Positions 27,723 through 37,223 of a stretch of 64,000 nt of DNA are shown here, piece by piece (position 1 is the stretch's first letter; the number at the start of each line of letters is the position of its first letter). The notes beneath the pieces were generated by a model. That model was not told where the DNA came from. It did not search any database and saw only the letters and a list, made by a program, of their open reading frames with translations. The stretch covers positions 1 through 64,000 of the forward strand of contig CAYFPQ010000005.1 in the NCBI GenBank assembly GCA_964345005.1. Reading direction: 5' to 3'. Origin of the DNA: JABMPJ01 sp964345005 (GTDB lineage: Bacteria > Verrucomicrobiota > Kiritimatiellia > UBA8416 > JABMPJ01). Position numbers and translations under genes: made by a program.

Positions 27723-30071
27723 ATGATGCATTGGATTGATTGGTTGATTGTAGGCGTTCCGTTGGTGGTGGTTTTCGTCATTGCGCTTAAGGCGCAGAAA
27801 TATGTCAGAGGGGTGTCCGACTTTCTTGCCGCGGGACGTGTGGCCGGTCGCTACGTAGTCGCCGTGGCCGGCGGCGAAGCCGCCATGGGGCTGATCAGTG
27901 TGGTCGCCTTGTTTGAGGCCTATTACAATTCCGGGTTTGCCTACAGTTTCTGGAGCGGCATCTATACCCCTATCAGCATTGTTGTGTTGCTGACCGGTTA
28001 CTGCATCTACCGTTACCGGGAAAGTCGCGCCATGACAATGGGTCAGTTTCTCGAGATGCGATACAGCCGTTCGTTCCGAATCTTTGCCGCCACACTGCAA
28101 TCGATTTCCGGCGTGATCAACTACGCCATTTTTCCCGCCGTCGGTGCCCGTTTTCTGATCTACTTCTGCGATCTGCCGTTGTGGATTCAGTTCGCCGGGC
28201 TGACGTTTCCCACATTCGGGCTGGTCATGGCCGCGTTTCTTTTCGTGGCGGTTATTATTGTTTCGATGGGCGGGCAGATCACGATCATGGTGACCGACTG
28301 CATTCAGGGCATTCTGAGTTACCCGCTCTACGCCATTGTCGTTGTGTACATTCTTACACAATTTTCATGGTCGCGCGACATGGCCCCCACGCTGTTGGAC
28401 CGCGTCGCCGGCGAGAGCATGGTGAATCCCTTCGATATCTCGCGATTGCGCAATTTCAACGTGTTCTATATCTTCGTTGGCCTGTTCAGCATGATCTTCA
28501 ATCGCATGGCCTGGAGCGGCACCCAGGGATATAACGCCGCCGCGCTCAACGCTCATGAGCAGAAGATGGGGGCCGTGCTCGGAACCTGGCGGGGCGGTTT
28601 CTCGTCCATGATGATCGTTGTGCTGGCTGTTGCCGCCTACACCTTCCTCAACAGTCCTAAGTTCAACGCCGCCGCGCTGAACTGTCGGCGGGAATTGGCT
28701 TCGAAAACCGTCCATGACGTGGCGGGGGGGGAGAAGCTGGCGGACATAAGAGAGGATATTGCGGGGTATCTTCGGACGGGGGAGGTGTCGCCCTCGCTTC
28801 AGGCGCGACTGGACACCATTGAAGAGGGTCGCATCAACGAGACGGGCCGGGAGCCGATGCATGATACGATCAAACAGGCGATCGAGAGCGCGGACCCCGG
28901 CAAGGCGCAGACGTTCGGAACCGTATTCGGTCAGATGCGCGTTCCCCTGGCCCTGCGTCATATGCTGCCGATAGGGGTTACCGGCGCCTTCTGCGCCTTG
29001 TGTATCTTCTTGCTGATCAGTACCGACACTACGTATATGCATTCTTGGGGAAGCATTATCGTGCAGGACATTATTCTGCCCATTCGCGACAAGCCCTTTA
29101 CACCGCATCAGCAGTTGATGTTGCTGCGACTGATCATCGCCGGAGTGGCTGTATTTGCTTTCCTGTTCTCTTTTCTCTTTGCGCAGGTGGACTACGTCCT
29201 GATGTTTTTTGCCATCACCGGCGCCATCTGGTTGGGCGGTGCGGGGCCCTGCATTGTGGGTGGATTGTACTGGAAGCGGGGAACGACCGCCGGCGCGTTC
29301 TCGGCGCTGATTGCCGGTTCATCGCTGGCTACCGGAGGGATCATTACGCAAAAGTTCTGGGTGGCCACGATCTATCCCTGGTTGAGTGCCAACGGGCTTC
29401 TGGCACCCGTGACGCGGGTGGTGGAAAGCCTGTCGCGTCCTTTCGAGCCCTACGTTCAGTGGCGTGTCACTCCCGATAAGTTCCCGGTTAACTCCCAGGA
29501 GATATTCTTCGTCGCCATGCTGATTGGCATTGTTCTGTATGTGATTGTCTCTCTGCTCACCTGTCGCGAGGCTTTTAACATGGAGCGGATGCTGCACCGC
29601 GGCAAATACCGCCGCGAAGGCGAGGAGATCGTCAGGGAAAAGCTCACCTTGAAAAGGGCTTTTCTAAAACTGCTTGGCATCACCTCGCAATACACAAAGG
29701 GCGATAAGGCGCTGGCCTGGTCCGTATTCATCTACTCCATGGGCTGGGCGTTCGGCAGTTTTGTCGCGCTGCTCATCTGGAATGCAGTTTCCCCCTGGCC
29801 GGATACTTGGTGGGCCGACTGGTTCAAAATATATAACCTTGTTGTGCCTGGCATCATTGCCGTGGTGTCGACGGTATGGTTTACCATCGGAGGCACATTG
29901 GACCTGCGACGGTTGTTCAAGCGGCTGGCTGAGAAAGAGGATCATATTCTGGATGATGGTCGTGTGATCGGGCATGTCAGCGCCGATGACGTGGCGCTGG
30001 TCGAAGCCGTTGAACATGTGTCCATTGACGAAGCCCACGTTGAAGATCTGGAGATTGAGAGAAATGGCTAA
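27723..30071 (+). CDS. Sodium:solute symporter (SSS family)
   Basis: 782 residues with about 13-14 hydrophobic segments, starting WIDWLIVGVPLVVVFVIALK. Family features include the SDFLAAGR segment after the first helix, AVAGGEAAMGLISV in the sodium-site helix, and MTMGQFLEMRYSRSFR. It is longer than the usual 500-600 residues because of a charged soluble loop at about 320-400 and a long cytoplasmic C-terminal tail. It lies between a sialidase-fold gene and a GH4 gene with which it overlaps by 8 bases, so it probably imports the sugar or glycoside these enzymes act on. It acts in the inner membrane and is driven by sodium. Confidence 0.9.
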   Translation: MMHWIDWLIVGVPLVVVFVIALKAQKYVRGVSDFLAAGRVAGRYVVAVAGGEAAMGLISVVALFEAYYNSGFAYSFWSGIYTPISIVVLLTGYCIYRYRESRAMTMGQFLEMRYSRSFRIFAATLQSISGVINYAIFPAVGARFLIYFCDLPLWIQFAGLTFPTFGLVMAAFLFVAVIIVSMGGQITIMVTDCIQGILSYPLYAIVVVYILTQFSWSRDMAPTLLDRVAGESMVNPFDISRLRNFNVFYIFVGLFSMIFNRMAWSGTQGYNAAALNAHEQKMGAVLGTWRGGFSSMMIVVLAVAAYTFLNSPKFNAAALNCRRELASKTVHDVAGGEKLADIREDIAGYLRTGEVSPSLQARLDTIEEGRINETGREPMHDTIKQAIESADPGKAQTFGTVFGQMRVPLALRHMLPIGVTGAFCALCIFLLISTDTTYMHSWGSIIVQDIILPIRDKPFTPHQQLMLLRLIIAGVAVFAFLFSFLFAQVDYVLMFFAITGAIWLGGAGPCIVGGLYWKRGTTAGAFSALIAGSSLATGGIITQKFWVATIYPWLSANGLLAPVTRVVESLSRPFEPYVQWRVTPDKFPVNSQEIFFVAMLIGIVLYVIVSLLTCREAFNMERMLHRGKYRREGEEIVREKLTLKRAFLKLLGITSQYTKGDKALAWSVFIYSMGWAFGSFVALLIWNAVSPWPDTWWADWFKIYNLVVPGIIAVVSTVWFTIGGTLDLRRLFKRLAEKEDHILDDGRVIGHVSADDVALVEAVEHVSIDEAHVEDLEIERNG

Positions 30072-31452
30072 AGGAAAAAACGTATCCCAACGCGTTGTTA
30101 TGATAGGAGCTGGTTCGGTCGGGTTTTCCACGGCTATTTCTCGGGAACTGCTTCGTTCGGATTTACTGAAGGATTCCACTTTTGTTTTGGTGGATATAGA
30201 TAAAGAAAAGCTGGATGCTGCACAGAAACGTATAACCGCCGTGTCGGAAGGTGCGGGTGGTTCCCTGAAGGTGGAGTCTACCATGGAGCGACGGGAAGCG
30301 CTGGAGGGCGCCGATTTTATTGTGACCTCCTTTGCGCCGCAACGCGCTCCGTTCTGGATTAAGGATATCGAGATTGCCAAAGCCCACGGTGTCGAGGTCT
30401 ACATGGGCGAGAATGGTGGTCCGGCTGGGCAGGTTCATGCGCTGCGCAATATCACGATCATGCAGGATGTTGTGAGGGATCTGGAAGCAATCTGCCCCGA
30501 TGCATGGCTCATGAATTTCACGAATCCCATGTCCATGCTCTGTACGTATCTCTACAAGCGTACGAAGGTCAAGTCACTCGGGTTCTGCCACCAGGTGCAT
30601 GGTTCATTTGGCGTGATTTCTGAAATGCTCGGATTTGAGCCGGGCGATCTTCAGGTGTTTTCGGCTGGAATCAACCACATGAACTTCCTGCTGGATATCC
30701 GGCGCAAGGATTCGGGGGCAAGCTACATGGACGAGTTCCTGAGCAGGGTCAGAGAAAGCGACTACTGGCGGAAGATCCAGGAGTTCATCCCTGAACAGAT
30801 CTTCACGTTGGAGTTCCTTAACACGTTTGGAGTCTATCCGGTCGGCTACGACAACCATATCTGTGAGTATATGCCCTTTTTCTACTCTCCCGAGGAAGTG
30901 GAGAAGCTTGGGTATCCGTCAAAGCTCGCGAATTTGAAGGAATTCAGAGAGAAGGGCCTTGATCAAATGTTCCGGGAAGACAGCAAGGTCACTGGAACCA
31001 TAGACGACGTGGAAGTCGACCGCATATTGGGTAAAGGCAAGTTTCCCTTCCCCAAGGAACCGGGCGGGGATTACTACAAAGAGACGCCGGTATCGGTTAT
31101 GGAGGCGCTGATCACCTCTGAGCCGCTGTATCTTGATTCCGGAATAGTCTTGAACCAGGGTTGTATCTCTAACCTGCCTGACGATGCCGTGGTCGATCTG
31201 CCGATCATCGTTGCCGGCGGGGCGGTCCATGGTGTTCAGGTTGGTGAACTTCCGTTCTTCGCGGCTGAGCTGTGTCGGCGCCAGATCGCGGTTCATGAGC
31301 TGGTCGTGCAGGCCGCAGTGACTGGCGAACGCCAACGCTTTATGGAAGCGCTCTGTCTGGATCCCTTTGTGCACAGCCTGAAGACAGCTCGAAACCTGAT
31401 GGATGACTACTTGCGGGAATATGAGGAGTACTTGCCGCAGTTCGCCGGATGA
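30064..31452 (+). CDS. Glycoside hydrolase family 4 (NAD-dependent alpha-glucosidase/galactosidase-like)
   Basis: 462 residues from the ATG at 30064, chosen because GGAG lies upstream and the Rossmann strand follows directly. GH4 enzymes use NAD and a divalent metal to oxidise and eliminate at the sugar. The nucleotide loop is VVMIGAGSVGFS, the NFTNPM strand is present, and the metal ligands Cys175 (LGFCHQVHG) and His205 (AGINHMNF) are intact. The gene overlaps the symporter stop by 8 bases, so it is very likely in the same transcript. Substrates in the family range from alpha-glucosides and alpha-galactosides to glucuronides; which one applies is not resolved here. Confidence 0.92.
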   Translation: MAKGKNVSQRVVMIGAGSVGFSTAISRELLRSDLLKDSTFVLVDIDKEKLDAAQKRITAVSEGAGGSLKVESTMERREALEGADFIVTSFAPQRAPFWIKDIEIAKAHGVEVYMGENGGPAGQVHALRNITIMQDVVRDLEAICPDAWLMNFTNPMSMLCTYLYKRTKVKSLGFCHQVHGSFGVISEMLGFEPGDLQVFSAGINHMNFLLDIRRKDSGASYMDEFLSRVRESDYWRKIQEFIPEQIFTLEFLNTFGVYPVGYDNHICEYMPFFYSPEEVEKLGYPSKLANLKEFREKGLDQMFREDSKVTGTIDDVEVDRILGKGKFPFPKEPGGDYYKETPVSVMEALITSEPLYLDSGIVLNQGCISNLPDDAVVDLPIIVAGGAVHGVQVGELPFFAAELCRRQIAVHELVVQAAVTGERQRFMEALCLDPFVHSLKTARNLMDDYLREYEEYLPQFAG

Positions 31453-31485
31453 TGAACGTGGTTCGTAGTTAATGGGGATTGGACC

Positions 31486-32352
31486 ATGATTATTGACGTA
31501 CATGGGCATTTGTTTCGGGATCCGGAAGATCTGGATCGAATTGTCGAGGGCGGCCTGATTGAGCAGGTCTGGCTTCTGGACGTCTCTTTCTATGGGGACA
31601 CCAAGGTGTGGTGCGGCAAGCCTGCCGCGACGCAGCAGGAAGTGTTGCAGGTTGCCGAGCAGTATCCGGGCTTCTTCGTCCCGTTCGGGTATCTGGATTT
31701 CAGAAAGCCTCCGGAAGTGGTACAGGAGCTCTTTGATATGGGTTTCCAGGGCCTGAAAGCCATTTTTCCGCCGAAACCGTACGATGACGCATCATATCTC
31801 GCGTATTACGAGAAGGCAGAGGCTCTCGGGATGCCGATCCTTTTCCACACAGGGATGGTAAACGCGTTGCCATATCGCGACGCTCCCAAGGGGCTGAGTC
31901 AGGCATCAAACAATATGACCCCCATGGCCGTGCATCACATTGCCGCATCGTTCCCTGGTCTTACGATCATCGGCGCGCACCTTGGGGGGCAGTGGTCTAC
32001 GGATGCTGCCGAGTCGCTGAGAACGCTGCCCAATGTCTATTACGACATCAGTGGGGGAAACAAACCGGTTTATCAGAAGTGGTTGCTGGAGCACTTGCAC
32101 TGGGTCGGCCCATTGCGTGAAGGGGGAAGGGGCGGCTTCGCCAACAAAGTGCTTATGGGGGTCGATGCGGTTTACGGGCTGAGTCAGATTCATGACGATG
32201 TTCTTCAATCCATAGATCAATGGAAGTGCTTCTTCGACGTCCACGCCCCCCGTTATACCTGGGGCAGCGAGGTCGAAAAGATAATGCGACTTAATGCCAA
32301 AAGTATTTCGTTCCCGAAGAAAGAAAAACAGGCTCCTGCCGAGAATCTGTGA
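31486..32352 (+). CDS. Amidohydrolase-2 family metal-dependent hydrolase
   Basis: 288-residue TIM-barrel amidohydrolase of the decarboxylase/lactonase-like subgroup (amidohydro_2). The first strand MIIDVHGHLF gives the HxH metal ligands (His6, His8). LFHTG and IIGAHLGGQW carry the next histidines, and VLMGVDAVYG holds the final aspartate. Relatives hydrolyse sugar-acid lactones or decarboxylate aromatic acids. Its position 33 bases after the GH4 gene suggests the former. No signal peptide. It is the last intact gene before a 144-base palindrome and the broken GH3 copy. Confidence 0.85.
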   Translation: MIIDVHGHLFRDPEDLDRIVEGGLIEQVWLLDVSFYGDTKVWCGKPAATQQEVLQVAEQYPGFFVPFGYLDFRKPPEVVQELFDMGFQGLKAIFPPKPYDDASYLAYYEKAEALGMPILFHTGMVNALPYRDAPKGLSQASNNMTPMAVHHIAASFPGLTIIGAHLGGQWSTDAAESLRTLPNVYYDISGGNKPVYQKWLLEHLHWVGPLREGGRGGFANKVLMGVDAVYGLSQIHDDVLQSIDQWKCFFDVHAPRYTWGSEVEKIMRLNAKSISFPKKEKQAPAENL

Positions 32353-32383
32353 AATAGGTAATATGGATGCTAAACATGGAGAA

Positions 32384-32527
32384 GACTAAGCGATTGGTCT
32401 AAGGGTATAAGGACTAAGTGTGGTGACTAAAGAGTGGGATTAAGTGTTGCTATGAGCACTTCCTGCACTTAGTCCAGGCACTTCGTCTCCACCCTTAGTC
32501 GATTACACCTAGTCGAACTGCTTAGTC
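32384..32527. repeat. 144-base imperfect palindrome, GACTAAG/CTTAGTC type
   Basis: The left half contains GACTAAGCGATTGG, GGTCTAAGGGTATAAG, GGACTAAGTG and GGTGACTAAAG. The right half contains CACTTAGTCC, CCCTTAGTCGATTACACC and GCTTAGTC. The reverse complement of the right half aligns along the whole left half with small gaps, so about 70-base arms can fold on each other. It has no open frame and no terminal inverted repeat of a known insertion sequence. It fills most of the 266-base gap between the amidohydrolase gene and the second GH3 gene. Confidence 0.65.
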
Positions 32528-32618
32528 GATGTTCGCGTTCAAAGCCTTCAAATTTACCCACAGCGTCTGTGGAAGCCCTGAAAAATTGTAATCAAAATGC
32601 GTGAGGAGATGTGCGTTC

Positions 32619-34879
32619 ATGAGTAGAAGCACTGTTCGAAGAGAGAAATGTTTGTATCGTGATCCGAAACAGCCTGTTGACGTGCGGGTAAAGGATCTCT
32701 TAAGCAAAATGACCATGGAGGAAAAGGTCCGTGAGACCGGTTTTGTCGTTGGGAAGAATCTGCTGGAAAACAATAGATACTCTGTAGCCTTGATGGAGAA
32801 GCAATTCGGGGATATGGGTACGGGTGGTATCAATGACCCCCACCAGGGAGGGTGCCGAACCGCGAAGATCGTTAATGCCTGGCAGAAGTACCTCATCAAC
32901 CGAACACGTCTTGGCATTCCGGCCCTGATCATGACGGAATGTTTGCACGGGCATCTCTCGCCGGGCGCAACCACATTCACGCAGTCCATCGGCCTGTCGA
33001 GTTCGTGGAATCCCGGCCTGGTAAGAAGGATAGCCGCTGCTGCCGCAAAAGAGGCTGCCGCTGTCGGAATCCGTCAGGCGTTCAGTCCGGATCTGGACCT
33101 TGGCCGTGACCCGCGATGGGGGCGTGTGGAGGAGACCTACGGGGAAGATGTTCATCTATGCACGCGGATGGGGGTGGCTTATGTGAAAGGGATGCAGGGA
33201 GGAAAAGGCATCCTTGCCCCGGATAAACTTGCAGTAACCCTTAAGCACTTTGCCGGCCATTGCGATCCACAGGGCGGAATCAACGCCGGTCCGGCCGATG
33301 TGGGCGTACGCAAACTCCGGGAAGAGTATCTGCCGTCGTTCAAAGCGGCTGTCGCGGCAGGCGCCTTGTCCGTCATGAACGCCTATAACGAGATAGACGG
33401 TGTTCCCTGCGCCGCCTCCAAGTTTCTTCTGCAGAAGATCCTTCGTGAAGAGTGGGGTTTTGAAGGTTACGTTTTTGCTGACTACGGTTCGGTAGAGTTC
33501 TTGGGTCCGCTGTGCCACAAGCTTGTCGACTCTCAGCAGGAAGCCGGGCGCATGGCTTTCGAGGCGGGCGTCGACATGGAAACATGTCAAAACCACTGCT
33601 ACGACAAGAAGCTGTTGGCGCTTGTCAAGAAGGGCGTGGTTTCGATGGAGCGGCTTGATGACGCTGCCGGGAGGATTTTGCGGGTCAAGTTTCTCACTGG
33701 TCTTTTTGAGCGCCCCTATGTGGATGAAGGGCGGGCAACCGAGATCGTTCATTGCGATAAACACGTCAAGCTGGCCCGCAAGGTGGCTGGCGAGTCCATT
33801 GTGCTGCTGAAGAATGAGAAGAAACTGCTGCCGCTCAATAAGAACAAGCTCTCCTCCATCGCAGTCATCGGCCCCAATGCGGATGTAGCTGAGTGCGGCG
33901 ACTACTGCTTCCCAAAAGAGGAAGACGTGAGTCCACTGGCAGGCATTCGCGCTGCGGTATCGCCAAAGACAAAGGTAACCTTTGCGATATGCATGATCTG
34001 AGCAAAGACGGCTTTGATGAGGCCGTGCAGGCCGCTCGTGATTCGGATGTGGCTCTGATGTTTGTGGGCGGTTCCAGCATGAGCCTGGGTGGCGTCGGCT
34101 GGGAAATTAACGGTAAACCGACCCGACCCTCGACCTGCGGCGAAGGATTCGATCGCGCAGACCTGAATCTGCCGGGCGTTCAGCAGGAACTGGTTGAAGC
34201 AGTCGCGGCCACCGGTACGCCGGTGGTGGTTGTACTGATCAACGGGCGCCCGCTGAGCACGACTTGGATTGCGGAGCATATTCCGGCCATTCTGGAAGCG
34301 TGGTATCCGGGTGAACAGGGCGGCCATGCGATTGCCGATATTCTTTTCGGTAAGGTCAACCCCGCCGCCAAACTGACGATGACCATTCCGAGATCAGTAG
34401 GGCAGGTGCCGAACTACTATTGCCAAAAGCCGTCCGCGCGTGGCTATTACAACAAGCCCGGCTCACCGGGCAATCCCGGCAGGGACTACGTGTATTCCGA
34501 GACTTCACCCCTCTACGAGTTCGGGTATGGCTTGAGCTACACCACTTTCCGCTACAGCAAACTGCGCGTTTCGCCTTCAAAGATCGCTCCCGAAGGCAAG
34601 GTCACGGTAAGCGTTACGGTGCGCAATACCGGTGACAGGGCAGGCAAAGAAGTCGTCCAGCTCTATATCAATGATGTTGCCAGCAGCGTCACCACACCCG
34701 TCAAGCTCCTGAAGGGATTCGATAAAGTAGCGCTCAAGCCCGGGGAGTCCAAAACTGTGACTTTCAAGCTGGGCCCCGATGATCTGAGTCTTCTGAACGA
34801 AGACATGCAGCGCGTGGTTGAGCCGGGCGTTTTTGAGGTCATGGTCGGTGGTATCAAGAAGACCTTTGAGGTAAAATGA
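32619..34879 (+). pseudogene. Second GH3 gene, frameshifted by a 10-base deletion
   Basis: A close paralogue of the gene at 23963, with the same three-domain GH3 plan and the nucleophile context EEWGFEGYVFADYG intact. Codons run from ATG 32619 (GAGGAG upstream) to a stop at 34001. The paralogue reads KVTFASGCDMHDLSK at this point; here the DNA reads ...ACCTTTGCGATATGCAT, lacking 10 bases, and the correct continuation (CDMHDLSKDGFDE) is in another frame to 34879. A TGC/CGC microhomology flanks the loss. The remaining codons are intact, so the lesion is recent or a sequencing/assembly error. If real, only the barrel domain and part of the sandwich would be made. Confidence 0.88.
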
Positions 34880-34990
34880 TGGTAGTACTGTCATTCTGAA
34901 TGCGAAAAGCTTCCGTTGACCCGCCATGTGCCCGGTGTTAATCTCGCAGCCATGAAGTATAACGGCGTCATTTAAAAAAAATTCTCCGTC

Positions 34991-35359
34991 ATGGATGATG
35001 AAGTCGCGCGATTGCGGGCTCTTGGAACCTTGACAACTGAGTTGTTGGATGGAGACCATTTTCTGAAACACGGTATTGAACGTGCGCTTCAGATTTGTGT
35101 TGAGGTCGTTGTGGACGCTGCACAGCGCATCCTTTCTCTGGAGGGGCGGCAGCCTGCTCCCACGGCTTTTGATGCTCTCAATGGTCTGGAGGCGATGGGG
35201 GTCATTGCATCGGCGGAGCGGTATCGGGCCATGATTCAGTTTCGCAATTTTGTTGTCCATCGATACGAACGGGTAGAATCAGGCATACTGGTCGCAATTC
35301 TGCGCAATCACCTTGATGATCTCGCTGCATTCCGGGACGAAGTGGCAGGTGCGGCATGA
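34991..35359 (+). CDS. hepT: HepT-like HEPN toxin
   Basis: 122-residue helical HEPN-domain protein (DUF86/HepT). The RNase signature Rx4HxY is present as Arg85, His90 and Tyr92 in FRNFVVHRYE. HepT toxins cut RNA and are silenced when their partner MntA adds AMP to the tyrosine of this motif. The gene overlaps the MntA-like nucleotidyltransferase gene by 4 bases, in the usual toxin-first order. Lower GC in the 110 bases upstream (an AAAAAAAA run at 34975-34982) sets the pair apart from the preceding GH3 gene. Assignment to the HepT/MntA system is firm from motif plus pairing. Activity in this organism is inferred. Confidence 0.88.
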   Translation: MDDEVARLRALGTLTTELLDGDHFLKHGIERALQICVEVVVDAAQRILSLEGRQPAPTAFDALNGLEAMGVIASAERYRAMIQFRNFVVHRYERVESGILVAILRNHLDDLAAFRDEVAGAA

Positions 35360-35730
35360 ATCTGAACCTAGATGCTCTTGCGGCCACGTTTGCGGATGAC
35401 CCACGAGTTCTGTTGGTCACGATCTTTGGTTCAGCCAAAGAAGGCATAGTTCGTGATTGCAGTGATGTAGATATCGGTGTGTTGTTATCTCCAGAGCCTA
35501 CCCCTTTTGAGTTCTATGAGTTCTACCAGAAAATATCTTCCCGTTTGAGCATGATCCCGGAGCTGGATTTGGTTGACCTCAGCCATGCGGGAAGTGTGCT
35601 GGCCTTCGAGGCGCTTTGCGGACGTCGACTTTTTGTTCGAGACGGCGAGGCTGTGGCTGCTTTTGTGTCACAAGTGGCACGGCAGTATGAAGACGACATG
35701 CTGCACGTGACGTCGCTTCACGCAGCCTGA
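35356..35730 (+). CDS. mntA: MntA-like minimal nucleotidyltransferase antitoxin
   Basis: 124-residue minimal nucleotidyltransferase. The GSx10DxD motif is exact: Gly25-Ser26 in IFGSAKEG and Asp37/Asp39 in DVDIGVLL, with a third acidic position in LDLVDLS. MntA proteins transfer AMP to the partner HepT toxin and so act as antitoxins. The ATG overlaps the hepT stop (ATGA), coupling translation. The next gene is convergent. Nothing else in the neighbourhood is defence-related, so the pair looks like an independently acquired module. Confidence 0.88.
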   Translation: MNLNLDALAATFADDPRVLLVTIFGSAKEGIVRDCSDVDIGVLLSPEPTPFEFYEFYQKISSRLSMIPELDLVDLSHAGSVLAFEALCGRRLFVRDGEAVAAFVSQVARQYEDDMLHVTSLHAA

Positions 35731-35759
35731 TGAGGCATTCTGGATGGGGTTGGTTTGGT

Positions 35760-36845
35760 TCATCGGCGCGCCGGTCCACTTGACTCTCGTTCAACAATGG
35801 TTGGCTCCAGCAGTTCCGGTTTGGGAACGTCGGTACCGTTCGACTCGATCATATGGAGCAATTGTGTGATGCCGCGTTCGGCCATGGTCTCCTGCAGGCA
35901 TCCGCTGCAGGTTATGGTCGGCATGCCGAAGGTATCGACTGTGTCGGCATTGCCTTTGTCGAGCAGTGCCACTACTGAAATGTCGTTGGGGACGCCCAAG
36001 TTTCGCTCGCGTAGCCATGAGATGACCTGGCAGGCGTCGAATTCATCATAGACCACTAATGCCGATGGCGGTTCGGGTTGCCGCCAAAGCTGCTGCAGTC
36101 TTTCCAGTGCCGGGGCAGGGGAGTCCCAGCCCGCGTTTGGCACCTGACCTGCGGCGGCCATGGCACGTGCAAATCCCCTGGGGTACTGCCACATGCGGTG
36201 AGCGGATGATGGCGCTTCACGTGTGACCACCAGACTGCCAATGCGACGATGTCCCAGTTCCACCAGGTGCTCCACGGCCAATTCCGCTGCACGGCATTCA
36301 TCGACGTGAACCGTGAAAATTCCTTCCGGGGCTGGACCATCGATTACGACGAACGGAACGCCCAGGGCTCTCAGTTCATTCAGAAGAGGGTTGTTCAGTG
36401 TATAGACGACTATGGCGCCATCCATCGCCACCTCATGAAATAGTCGGGGTAGTTTTCGCGGTCGCTCGCTTGGAGAAATGCCACCCGCCAGGCTGAGGTT
36501 ATAGTCGCGCTCGGACAAAAGATTGCTGATTCGCTCCAAGGCAGGCGCATATCGTGCGATCAATCGCCGTTGTATCGAACGTTCGTGCGTAAAGATAACG
36601 CCGATGGTGTGCGTGCGTCCTCCGCGCAACGCACGGGCGCTGGCTTTGGGTCGAAAGCCTAACCGTTGCGCCGCCAATCGTACGCGCTCGCGTGTGCTCT
36701 CTTTGATGCGTTCATCGCCTTGCAGGCTGAGGTAGACGGTCGAGCGAGCCACGCCCGCCGCCTTGGCTACATCTTCACCGGTAACCCGCCGACTCTGGTC
36801 GCTCTTGGCATCAGTTGTTGATTCTGTGTTTCTAGCGGTTTTCAT
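35760..36845 (-). CDS. LacI-family transcriptional repressor
   Basis: 361 residues from the ATG at 36845; an in-frame TTG lies 9 bases upstream. Residues 17-70 are the LacI helix-turn-helix and hinge (TGEDVAKAAGVARSTVYLSL, then RLGFRPKASARALRGGRTH). The remainder is the sugar-binding core (TIGVIFTHE, VVIDGPAPEGIFTVHVDE, LGHRRIGSLV, SALVVYDEFDA). It is divergent from the DHDPS-family aldolase and PfkB kinase genes. An 18-bp near-perfect palindrome with a central CG, typical of LacI sites, covers the expected start of transcription of those genes (37144-37161). It therefore probably represses them until a sugar-acid inducer binds. Confidence 0.9.
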   Translation of the reverse strand: MKTARNTESTTDAKSDQSRRVTGEDVAKAAGVARSTVYLSLQGDERIKESTRERVRLAAQRLGFRPKASARALRGGRTHTIGVIFTHERSIQRRLIARYAPALERISNLLSERDYNLSLAGGISPSERPRKLPRLFHEVAMDGAIVVYTLNNPLLNELRALGVPFVVIDGPAPEGIFTVHVDECRAAELAVEHLVELGHRRIGSLVVTREAPSSAHRMWQYPRGFARAMAAAGQVPNAGWDSPAPALERLQQLWRQPEPPSALVVYDEFDACQVISWLRERNLGVPNDISVVALLDKGNADTVDTFGMPTITCSGCLQETMAERGITQLLHMIESNGTDVPKPELLEPTIVERESSGPARR

Positions 36846-37107
36846 TGCAATCAAGAACCAGTGTCACCAAAAAACGACGAAGGTTCAATTCCTCTGTAAA
36901 TGTTTTTTTGTCGTCACTCGGAGAGAATATGGCGCAAGGGAATGTTTCAGGTGCAGATCCCTCCTCCCTCCTGTTCTTTCGTAGCGGTTACGGTCATTCC
37001 ATCTGGTCCCGTAGTCCATGATGAGAATTAGTACGGTATAATATCTTTCGTATTTAGGTAGCATATAGTAATTATCCTTAAAAAAAGCTAAATATAAGAA
37101 TAGTGTG

Positions 37108-37161
37108 TTGACAGCCTTTCCTTAGGTGTTCTATGATTGCAGAAATTAGACCGTTCTAATT
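37108..37161 (+). promoter_or_regulatory. Promoter with overlapping LacI-type operator
   Basis: TTGACA at 37108-37113, an 18-base spacer and TATGAT at 37132-37137 form a good sigma-70 promoter facing the aldolase gene. AATTAGACCGTTCTAATT at 37144-37161 is an 18-bp palindrome with 16 symmetric positions and a central CG, lying over the expected +1. The rest of the 378-base divergent gap (36846-37223) is AT-rich and shows no gene; AAGGAGG precedes the ATG at 37224. Confidence 0.7.
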
Positions 37162-37223
37162 CTTGAGATAGCGTGGTGTTATCAGGTGGAAAGCGGTCAA
37201 ATACCCAGAAGGAGGGGTTGTCG

